A program made the position numbers and the translations under genes. Shown here piece after piece: positions 57,619 to 64,000 of a DNA stretch of 64,000 nucleotides. Each line of letters begins with the position of its first letter. Position 1 is the stretch's first letter. Source of the DNA: Microcoleus sp. AS-A8 (GTDB taxonomy: Bacteria; Cyanobacteriota; Cyanobacteriia; Cyanobacteriales; Coleofasciculaceae); assembly GCA_039962225.1 (NCBI GenBank), contig JAMPKV010000003.1, positions 248,001-312,000 on the forward strand, given 5' to 3'. The notes beneath the pieces were generated by a model. That model worked only from the letters and a program-made list of their open reading frames with translations, was not told the origin of the DNA and did no database searches.

Positions 57619-58338
57619 ATGAACACCAACAATCAGAGTGCCAATCTATCCCGACGCAATTTGCTCAAGTTTAGTGCAGGGGCAATCGGCACAGGAGTAT
57701 TGACAGCAGGATTAGGCTCTAAGCTAACTTTTCCCGACAAAGCTGTTGCACAAGCGAAAGAGGACCTGACTCCTGACCAGGCACTGCAAGAATTAATGAA
57801 GGGAAATCAACGTTTTGTTAATGGAAAACTTGAAAACCCCCGCCGAAATAGGGCACGTCTGGCAGAAGTTGCAAAAACTCAAAAGCCGTTTGCAGCTATT
57901 CTCGGCTGTGCGGATTCACGGGTTCCTTCTGAGATTATCTTTGACCAGGGATTTGGAGATTTGTTTATATGCCGTATTGCTGGTAATGTCGCGACGCCTG
58001 AAGAGATTGGAAGCCTGGAATTTGGCACTTTAGTATTAGGGGCAAAAGTGATTATGGTCATGGGCCATGCAAGATGCGGTGCCGTAGATGCCACGATCAA
58101 AGGTGCTCAAGTTCCCGGTCAAATTGCCAGTTTGCTGGATGCGATTAAACCGGCTTTAAAAAACTCAGGAAATCAAACCGGTAATGAGCTTGAGAAGGCA
58201 ACCAAAGCCAATGTTTTATTTCAAATTGAACGATTAAAAGCCTCTCCTGTCATTTCTCAGTTAATCCAAGAAAAAAAACTGACCCTTGTCGGGGGTTATT
58301 ACGATTTAGATACTGGGAGAGTCATTATGGTTAGTTAG
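57619..58338 (+). CDS. Beta-carbonic anhydrase with Tat signal, inside the NDH-1MS operon
   Basis: Hydrates CO2 or dehydrates bicarbonate. Zinc ligands are Cys97, His150 and Cys153 (ILGCADSRVPSE; MGHARCGAVDATIKG), with the Asp99-Arg101 dyad. The N-terminus is a twin-arginine signal (SRRNLLKFSAG ... AVAQA, cleavage after about residue 46), so the folded enzyme is exported to the thylakoid lumen or periplasm. Start at ATG 57619; GTG frames further upstream would bury the signal. It lies 189 bp after ndhF3 and 75 bp before ndhD3 on the same strand. The type is like EcaB of Synechocystis. Length 239 aa. Confidence 0.92.
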   Translation: MNTNNQSANLSRRNLLKFSAGAIGTGVLTAGLGSKLTFPDKAVAQAKEDLTPDQALQELMKGNQRFVNGKLENPRRNRARLAEVAKTQKPFAAILGCADSRVPSEIIFDQGFGDLFICRIAGNVATPEEIGSLEFGTLVLGAKVIMVMGHARCGAVDATIKGAQVPGQIASLLDAIKPALKNSGNQTGNELEKATKANVLFQIERLKASPVISQLIQEKKLTLVGGYYDLDTGRVIMVS

Positions 58339-58340
58339 GC

Positions 58341-58413
58341 ATTGGTCATTGGTCATTGGTCATTGGTGAGTGGTAACTACCAACAACTAACAGCTAACAA
58401 CTAACAACGATCT
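58341..58413. repeat. Heptamer tandem repeat between carbonic anhydrase and ndhD3
   Basis: Four units of TTGGTCA-type (CATTGGT) are followed by AACTAAC-type units, a common cyanobacterial STRR. It fills the whole gap, so ndhD3 has no clear ribosome binding site. Confidence 0.8.
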
Positions 58414-59925
58414 ATGCTGAGTACCTTGATTTTGCTACCCATAGTGGGAGCTGCAATAGTTGGTTTTTTTCCCGGAAAGGCAGCAGGTACGCGGATACGT
58501 ACTGTTACACTAGCGATCGCCGCCGCTATCTTAGTCGTCACTCTCTGGCTTGGTTCTCAGTTTGATATAGCCAATACAGGAATGCAGTTTCAAGAGTCTT
58601 TGCCCTGGATTCCCCAAATTGGCTTAACCTATAAACTGGGCGTTGATGGGTTATCCTTTCCCTTACTAGCTCTCAGCAATTTTCTGACATTAATCGTCAT
58701 CTTTAGTGGTCGGCTTGAGATCGAGCGTCCTCGCCTCAAATACGCTCTAATTCTGCTCGTTAATGCCGGTGTTGCCGGAGCATTTATCGCCCAAAATTTA
58801 CTGCTGTTCGTCTTGTTCTACGAAGTAATCTTAATTCCCCTTTACCTGTTAATTGCAATTTGGGGAGGTGAGAAACGCGAATATGCAGCGATGAAGTTTC
58901 TCATCTATACAGCAGTATCCGGGATTCTGATTCTGGGTGCATTTTTGGGGATAACGTGGCTTTCCCACTCCACCAGCTTTGACTACGATGCCATTAACAC
59001 GCAAGGATTATCCTTAACTGTTCAGCTGATTCTCTTAACTGCGATTTTGGTGGGGTTTGGTATCAAAATTCCTCTGGTTCCCTTACATACCTGGATGCCA
59101 GATGCTTATGTTGAAGCGTCTCCCGTGGTAGCCATTATTTTAGGTGGCATGGTTGCCAAGTTGGGAACCTATGGTTTGGTAAGGTTTGGCTTGCAGCTAT
59201 TTCCCGAAACTTGGGCACTGACTGCTCCGGGACTATCGATTATCGGCGTAATCAGTGTAATGTATGGGGCACTGAGTGCGATCGCCCAAAAAGACATCAA
59301 GCGCATGGTCGCTTATAGCTCCATCGGTCACATGGGCTACATCGTTGTCGCCGTCGCCGCACTGACTCCCTTGAGCCTCTTGGGTGCTGTTGCCCAGATG
59401 GTGAGTCACGGTTTAATTTTGGCAATGCTGTTTTATTTGGTAGGGATTATCGAAGCCAAAGTGGGCACCCGCGACTTGGATGTCCTCAATGGCTTGATGA
59501 ATCCCATGCGTGGTTTGCCTTTAGTCAGTGCCCTCCTAATTTTAAGTGGAATGGCTAGCGCTGGAATTCCCGGTTTGGTCGGCTTTGTCGCTGAATTTAT
59601 GGTGTTCCAAGGCAGTTACGCTGTATTCCCTTGGCAAACGCTCCTGTGTATCTTTGCCTCTGGCTTAACCGCCGTCTACTTCGTGATTCTCCTCAACCGC
59701 ACTTGTTTCGGCAAACTCGACAACAAGACGGCGTATTATCCCAAAGTTCTATTGGCTGAAAAAGCCCCTGCTCTGGTTTTAGCTGCTCTCATCTTCTTCT
59801 TGGGAATACAACCGACTTGGTTAGTGCGTTGGATGGAGCCGACTACTACGGCAATTACTGCTGCGGCTGCAACTGAAACTAATCAGAAAATCGCTATCAA
59901 CTATCAACTACCAGTCGAAAAATGA
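58414..59925 (+). CDS. ndhD3: NDH-1 subunit D3 (high-affinity CO2 uptake)
   Basis: NuoM/NdhD-like antiporter subunit. About 14 membrane spans; motifs LPWIPQIGLTYKLGVDGLSF, FVLFYEVILIPLYLLIAIWG, FGIKIPLVPLHTWMPDAYVE and QKDIKRMVAYSSIGHMGYIV. Pairs with NdhF3 in NDH-1MS. 503 aa, normal for D3/D4; assignment to D3 rests on the operon with ndhF3 and cupA. Confidence 0.93.
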   Translation: MLSTLILLPIVGAAIVGFFPGKAAGTRIRTVTLAIAAAILVVTLWLGSQFDIANTGMQFQESLPWIPQIGLTYKLGVDGLSFPLLALSNFLTLIVIFSGRLEIERPRLKYALILLVNAGVAGAFIAQNLLLFVLFYEVILIPLYLLIAIWGGEKREYAAMKFLIYTAVSGILILGAFLGITWLSHSTSFDYDAINTQGLSLTVQLILLTAILVGFGIKIPLVPLHTWMPDAYVEASPVVAIILGGMVAKLGTYGLVRFGLQLFPETWALTAPGLSIIGVISVMYGALSAIAQKDIKRMVAYSSIGHMGYIVVAVAALTPLSLLGAVAQMVSHGLILAMLFYLVGIIEAKVGTRDLDVLNGLMNPMRGLPLVSALLILSGMASAGIPGLVGFVAEFMVFQGSYAVFPWQTLLCIFASGLTAVYFVILLNRTCFGKLDNKTAYYPKVLLAEKAPALVLAALIFFLGIQPTWLVRWMEPTTTAITAAAATETNQKIAINYQLPVEK

Positions 59926-59932
59926 TAACGAG

Positions 59933-59955
59933 TAGGATGGGCATTGCCCATCCTA
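59933..59955. repeat. Palindrome between ndhD3 and cupA
   Basis: Arms TAGGATGGGCA and TGCCCATCCTA with one base between. Related GGTGGG/CCCACC hairpins lie at 61443-61459 and 2333-2349. Intercistronic; could stabilise or trim the mRNA, or be a dispersed repeat only. Confidence 0.6.
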
Positions 59956-60016
59956 TCCATCGGATAGTTGTTAACTAAAAAACATTCTTACAAGCGAGAA
60001 CGAGAAAAATAAAACC

Positions 60017-61357
60017 ATGATAGCAACCTCAGATCAACCGACGAAAAGTCAACCGAATAAACCTAAATTGCCCCCTTCTAGACATGAATTTGCTGATGTC
60101 ATTCACCGCCTAGAAGCTGGTGGTGCAATGATACCGGATACGCCGGAAAATCTAATGCAAATTGTCGGCATTTGGAAGGCGTATGCCGTGCCGATGGATT
60201 TCTACTGGCGCGACTTACTTTATATTGGCGAGCGTGTCTTTTTAAATCCCCTTCCTTTCTTTAAATACTTCCTGCCCAAAGAGTATTTAGAACTGCATAA
60301 TCATTACGCTGGTGACGATGCTGATTTGCGAATTTGGCGCGGAGAAGCGACTGCCCATCCCGAACTCTTGGAGTTTATCGAGAAGGGGGAAACTGGCAAA
60401 ATGCCCAAGTTGCTCCATCACTTGTGGCATGACCGGATTAACATGGAGTTTGCTGAAGCCTGTATGCGGGCGATGCTTTGGCACCGTCACATGTATGCGC
60501 CCGTTAACCAGTTTGATGCTTACCTCGACTCTGAAGAGTATAAAGCCAACGCTGATAGAGCAATTAAGGCTTACTTTAAGGGCAATCCTTTAATGCTGGG
60601 ACTCCATAAGATGTTCCCAGAGATGTTTTTGGAGCAGTGCCGTCAGGCGTCTTATTACAGCAATTTGGGACTCTTTTGGGAAGTAATGGCTCCAGTATTC
60701 TTTGAAATTTCTGATCTCTACGATGAAGGGAAAATAACAACGGTTCCGGAGGCGATGAATTTTATTGTAAATGGGATATTTGCGATCGCCGGTCGTCCCA
60801 TTTACCACCATGTTTACATTAATGGCGAATGCTACGAAGTCATCCCGAAATCCAAGGGTTTTACATGGCTATATGAAGCCGCACTCCCTTATGTTGAAGC
60901 AGTTTTTTATCGCACTGCACCGTTTAGGGGGACAAAATCCTATAATGCCCAAGCTGGGGAAGTTCCCAGCGATCAAAAAGACTTCCACTATGGGGTTCTT
61001 TATGCTGATAAATTCCCTGTTGGTACGGCAGGCGTCCCACCGACACTGCTGATGCAGGATATGTACCACTTCCTGCCTCCCTATCTCAAGGAATTCTACA
61101 AAGATCGTTGTCGGAACGATGATGATATCCTCAACCAAATTGCGGTAACGTTCCAGCGATCGATGTACTGTGTCACCTCTGGGGTGTTTCAGGCGTTGCG
61201 AACGGCGTTACTGTATCCGTTAGATGACCCAAATCCGAAGCATTTGCAAGCAAATCGGGCGTTTTTTGAGGCGCAATTGGATCGGTTCTGTCGTCCTGAA
61301 TATGGGATGCGTAATGCGGCACGTTTGGGGGCTATTCAGACGGCGGATTATAGGTAG
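60017..61357 (+). CDS. cupA: CO2 hydration protein CupA (ChpY)
   Basis: Soluble subunit of NDH-1MS that converts CO2 to bicarbonate on the cytoplasmic face. Family motifs: RLEAGGAMIPDTPENLMQIV, YIGERVFLNPLPFFKYFLPK, LLHHLWHDRINMEFAEACMR, MLWHRHMYAPVNQFDAYLDS, RPIYHHVYINGECYEVIPKS. His and Cys residues that may bind Zn are kept. 446 aa is normal. CupA versus CupB is decided by position after ndhF3-ndhD3. Followed by a strong terminator at 61377. Confidence 0.94.
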   Translation: MIATSDQPTKSQPNKPKLPPSRHEFADVIHRLEAGGAMIPDTPENLMQIVGIWKAYAVPMDFYWRDLLYIGERVFLNPLPFFKYFLPKEYLELHNHYAGDDADLRIWRGEATAHPELLEFIEKGETGKMPKLLHHLWHDRINMEFAEACMRAMLWHRHMYAPVNQFDAYLDSEEYKANADRAIKAYFKGNPLMLGLHKMFPEMFLEQCRQASYYSNLGLFWEVMAPVFFEISDLYDEGKITTVPEAMNFIVNGIFAIAGRPIYHHVYINGECYEVIPKSKGFTWLYEAALPYVEAVFYRTAPFRGTKSYNAQAGEVPSDQKDFHYGVLYADKFPVGTAGVPPTLLMQDMYHFLPPYLKEFYKDRCRNDDDILNQIAVTFQRSMYCVTSGVFQALRTALLYPLDDPNPKHLQANRAFFEAQLDRFCRPEYGMRNAARLGAIQTADYR

Positions 61358-61376
61358 GGAATTTAGATCCCCCCAA

Positions 61377-61403
61377 CCCCCTTTTTAAGGGGGCTTTTTT
61401 TTT
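61377..61403 (+). terminator. Terminator of the CO2-uptake operon
   Basis: CCCCCTT-TTT-AAGGGGG followed by CTTTTTTTTT. The stem is also part of the CCCCTTTTTAAGGGG repeat family. Confidence 0.88.
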
Positions 61404-61509
61404 GGATATGCGATCGCTTTTAAAAAAAACAGAGTAGGGTAGGGTGGGAAATGCCCACCTTTCTTACTTGTTTTTCACAGGCGTTAACCTAGTGAGTGGG
61501 AACTAATAT

Positions 61510-61901
61510 TCATCCAAAAACGGACTTTTTCACCCCAAAAGCTGCCAGTCCTACTACCGCACCAGTACCTACAAACGCAGCGAAACCGACAGGATATGCT
61601 CCTCCTGCTATAGCTAAACCTGCTACTCCAGTTTGGTGGTATACGGTGCCACCAGCAACCGCACCAACTGTTGCAAAGATTGCAGCTTCTTTAAGGTTTT
61701 TGATGGCTTCCTTTGTCGCACCATGATCTGCTAGTCCAGCTACTGCACCAGCGCCTGTAAATGCAGCCAAACCGATAGGATATGCCCCCCCGCAATAGCT
61801 AAACCTGCTCCTCCGATTTGGTGATATACAACTCCACCAACAACCGCACCAACTGCTGCAAAAGTTGCAGCTTCCTTAGCGTTTTCGATAGCTTCTAACA
61901 A
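61510..61901 (-). pseudogene. Tandem glycine-zipper protein interrupted by a frameshift
   Basis: The minus strand encodes two copies of one unit. Copy 1 (61901-61770) starts at a TTG 7 bp after GAGGAAAG and reads LLEAIENAKEAATFAAVGAV, then VGGVVYHQIGGAGLAIAGG. Copy 2 reads EAIKNLKEAAIFATVGAVAG and GTVYHQTGVAGLAIAGGAYP, then ends VKKSVFG. At the G7 run (61785-61791) copy 1 loses frame; eight G would restore one 130-residue protein. The downstream part alone can still be read from an internal start at 61770 (86 aa). Ala/Gly-rich membrane helices with G-x3-G spacing; no family name. Confidence 0.65.
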
Positions 61902-62317
61902 GTTCTTTCCTCGAAAAAAAAATTATCAGCATCAAACCTTCATGGAGTCTCTCTTAGAGAAGGTGCTAACGCGATAAAGGTGAGATGAACTGGAGTAAAG
62001 ACTTTGCGATCGCATACCAATCGGTGTGCTAAGGAGATTAGCGGATTGTTTATTTCTGACGATTTGAAGCGAAAGCTTAGAGAAGAACTTTGCTGTTAAA
62101 CAAGAGAATTTTTTTCTAGGCTGGGGTGTGTCTACCGTCATTAACTTGATAGATTATATAGAGCGATCGCACTTTCTCTGTTCGCAGGATTAGCCAGTGT
62201 GATTACCTACGGTAGCGCTAAAAGCGATCGCTAAAATTTCTCTACAACCCCGATCTGTGTTAGTGCCAAATAGCAGTTCAGCAACTTGGGCTAACTTCTC
62301 TTACGAACAAGGTTCAC
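61902..62317. other. Intergenic region with HIP1 sites
   Basis: Two full GCGATCGC sites (62163-62170, 62224-62231) and A/T-rich sequence. No gene of more than marginal quality. Confidence 0.4.
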
Positions 62318-62719
62318 CTATCCCATCAGAATTACTGTGTCAATAACGTGGATGACACCGTTATCCGCTTCGATATCTGCGGCTAGAACAGTGGCATTTT
62401 TTACCTCAAAACCATCAGAGGTATCAATCCTGATCGGTGAACCCTCAACGGAGGTAACTGAATCCACTTTTTCCAAATCGGCTTTTGTTAACTTGCCTGA
62501 TACGACGTGATACTTCAAAATTCGAGTTAGCTGAGGAATGTTCTGTACGAGGGTTTGTATCGTTCCCGGCGGGAGTTTAGCAAAAGCCTCGTCATTCGGT
62601 GCAAAGACAGTAAAAGGGCCAGGACTTTTTAGCGTCTCCACTAATCCAGCCGCTTTGACAGCCGTTACTAGAGTCTCGAAAGAACCCGCGCTAACCGCAA
62701 TATCAACAATATCAGGCAT
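62318..62719 (-). CDS. cupS: Fasciclin (FAS1) domain protein, CupS-like
   Basis: One complete FAS1 domain of 133 aa without a signal peptide: [60 protein letters not shown] and [16 protein letters not shown]. CupS of Synechocystis is a 133-aa FAS1 protein of the NDH-1MS complex, encoded after cupA; this gene is about 1 kb past cupA but on the other strand, with a frameshifted gene between. Other cyanobacterial FAS1 proteins look alike, so the cupS label is position-based inference. Confidence 0.75.
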   Translation of the reverse strand: MPDIVDIAVSAGSFETLVTAVKAAGLVETLKSPGPFTVFAPNDEAFAKLPPGTIQTLVQNIPQLTRILKYHVVSGKLTKADLEKVDSVTSVEGSPIRIDTSDGFEVKNATVLAADIEADNGVIHVIDTVILMG

Positions 62720-63052
62720 TTACGTATGTTCAGCTAAAATTTGCAAAAAAATCTAATTTATTATTTTACTTGTCAAGGCACCCCAAAAGCTATCTTTTTT
62801 GTTGATCGCTAGTAATAAATCAGGCTTATGTGTCAATTCCAGAAAATGCTTTAATTACTATTTGATATAATTCATCTCCCTCAAATATTGGAAGTTGTTT
62901 AATCAGAGTCATTGTCACCTTTGCCTTCATAGTTATCTTCTCAAGTTATACACTGAAACACTTGCTGTGTTTGTTGTCAAATCGTTCTGTACCCTAAAGT
63001 GTCACAAAAATTAGTTTATGGGAATGGGGAACCCGAAGCGTTTTTGAGGTAG
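62720..63052. other. Intergenic region, 333 bp
   Basis: A/T-rich, no gene or clear signal seen. It probably carries the cupS-like promoter on the minus strand. Confidence 0.4.
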
Positions 63053-63217
63053 TCTATCTGTCTATCTGGAGCAGAGGACGCTCTGCGCCTTGGCCTGAAA
63101 GCCAAGCTGGCATACGCTATTGCTGCTATTGCTAGCATAGAAACAGGCAAGGACAAATCTACAGAGAACGCATACAGCAAGGATTTGTTTAAGACAAAAA
63201 ATTTTGGAGAGACTTGA
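63053..63217 (+). pseudogene. 3' fragment of a gene, coupled to the lipoprotein
   Basis: An open frame of 54 codons without a start codon reads GAEDALRLGLKAKLAYAIAA, then IASIETGKDKSTENAYSKDL and ends in a TGA that overlaps the next ATG (TGATG). It is closed upstream by an in-frame TAG. The amphipathic, coding-like sequence and the coupled stop suggest the end of a lost upstream gene. Two 6-bp hairpins (63071-63086, 63089-63106) lie in it. It may be chance; confidence is low. Confidence 0.35.
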
Positions 63218-64000
63218 TGCAAAAATCATTGTTCGTTGGCTGTCTCGTTCTTCTTATAGCTGGATGCGCGCAAAAGCCTCCCTCTACACCCACCAGTGCT
63301 GAAAGTCCGTCCAAGAGTGTACAGCTTTCCCAGGAGTCCCAGAAAACCCCTGCCGCTGCACAAAGCAACGTCGAACTCATTAATGCCGGTACTGAGCCTA
63401 AGCAGCAACTGCGTTTCACACCTGGGGCGAACACAAAGCAAACGCTACAGATGACCATGGATATGGACATGGCTATGTCTGTAGGAGGACAGACTCAGCC
63501 AGCGTTTGATAGTCCACCCATTAAGATGACGATGGAGTCGGAAGTCAAAAAGGTTGATGCTAACGGGGATATTCACACGGATTTTTCCTATTCGGATGCA
63601 GATGTTGTTGCGGCTAAGAATACCCAGCCACAATTAGTGAACGCGATGCGCGCCCAAGTTAAAAAGCTTGTCGGCTTACGCGGCTCTATGATTGTCGATA
63701 ACCAGGGAAACACGAAACAGGCAAACTTTAATACGCCTGAGACACTCGACCCCAACACGAAAAAAATGGTTGAGCAAATGGTGACGTCCCTCAAGCAACT
63801 TTCCTCACCAGTTCCCTCAGAAGCGGTTGGAGTAGGTGCCAAATGGAAGATTCCTAACTCGGTTACGGCAAACGGAATGACGATGAATCAGAGTTCCACC
63901 TATGAGTTAGTGGATATTAAGGATAATGTCGCCTCCTTGCAAGTGAGCATGGAACAGCAGGCAGGGACACAAAAAATCAACCCACAGGGTCTACCTCCCG
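63217..64000 (+). CDS. Lipoprotein, DUF6263-like (5' part, runs off the window)
   Basis: ATG 63217 with GGAGAG upstream. The N-terminus is a lipoprotein signal with lipobox LIAGC (Cys17), followed by a Pro/Ser/Thr/Gln linker. From residue ~60 a beta-rich domain begins (LRFTPGANTKQTLQMTMDMD; GVGAKWKIPNSVTANGMTMN), which fits the DUF6263 family of lipoproteins with unknown role. The frame is open to base 64000, giving 261 codons so far. Likely membrane-anchored in the periplasm. Confidence 0.8.
   Translation, partial: MQKSLFVGCLVLLIAGCAQKPPSTPTSAESPSKSVQLSQESQKTPAAAQSNVELINAGTEPKQQLRFTPGANTKQTLQMTMDMDMAMSVGGQTQPAFDSPPIKMTMESEVKKVDANGDIHTDFSYSDADVVAAKNTQPQLVNAMRAQVKKLVGLRGSMIVDNQGNTKQANFNTPETLDPNTKKMVEQMVTSLKQLSSPVPSEAVGVGAKWKIPNSVTANGMTMNQSSTYELVDIKDNVASLQVSMEQQAGTQKINPQGLPP

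Noticed and set aside
1-64000. tRNA, rRNA, CRISPR array or insertion sequence
   Set aside because: No T-loop/anticodon patterns, spaced direct repeats or transposase motifs were found.

Overview
The window is chromosomal DNA from a filamentous, non-marine-picoplankton type cyanobacterium. The evidence is many copies of the HIP1 octamer GCGATCGC, a phylloquinone gene (menD), the CO2-uptake NDH-1 operon (ndhF3-ndhD3-cupA), a phytol kinase-like gene, a PedR-like regulator, cobN, three pentapeptide-repeat proteins and many dispersed repeats of the kind that litter Oscillatoriales/Coleofasciculus-like genomes. I cannot name the species. No tRNA, rRNA, CRISPR array, transposase or prophage gene was seen.

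Layout. 1-10.8 kb: 3' part of menD carrying an in-frame MITE-like repeat; small hypothetical genes; an MgtC/SapB membrane protein; a ChrA-type transporter; a 1.1-kaa secreted haemagglutinin-like adhesin with a Pro/Thr repeat stalk; cysK preceded by the remains of an Rrf2-family regulator. 10.8-20.5 kb: CNNM/CBS membrane protein, mfd, clpC with a small overlapping upstream gene, a zinc-ribbon peptide, a pentapeptide protein and rsmE. 20.5-24.8 kb: an unlisted 50-aa gene with its terminator, a ~290-nt stretch that can fold into many nested helices, a membrane protein, a phytol-kinase-like gene, yidD and a PedR-like LuxR regulator. 25-30 kb: fructokinase, MidA-type methyltransferase, dusA, a secreted protein and nanE. 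30-38.6 kb: two DUF4139/MuiA-like proteins flanking a degenerate HPt protein, then a response regulator convergent with a hybrid histidine kinase. 38.7-47.4 kb: cobN with several in-frame repeat-derived inserts, ferredoxin, pentapeptide protein, lipase, a basic/Ala-rich protein and a TPR protein.

48-50.7 kb is an NAD-salvage operon: pncB (nicotinate to NaMN), nadD (NaMN to NaAD) and an NrtR-type regulator with a degraded Nudix box. A secreted collagen-like protein, a membrane histidine kinase and a pentapeptide protein follow. 55.5-61.4 kb holds the inducible CO2-uptake system: ndhF3, then a Tat-signal beta-carbonic anhydrase, ndhD3 and cupA, ending in a strong terminator. A cupS-like fasciclin gene lies about 1 kb beyond in the opposite direction. 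Between them is a frameshifted glycine-zipper gene. The right edge cuts a lipoprotein gene.

Most genes are housekeeping. The points worth a second look are the repeat-derived peptide inserts in MenD and CobN, the carbonic anhydrase inside the NDH-1MS operon, the MuiA/pseudo-HPt cluster, the candidate structured RNA near 21.6-21.9 kb, and several decayed genes (Rrf2 remnant, glycine-zipper gene, a fragment coupled to the last lipoprotein). All family calls come from reading motifs by eye; no database search was run.
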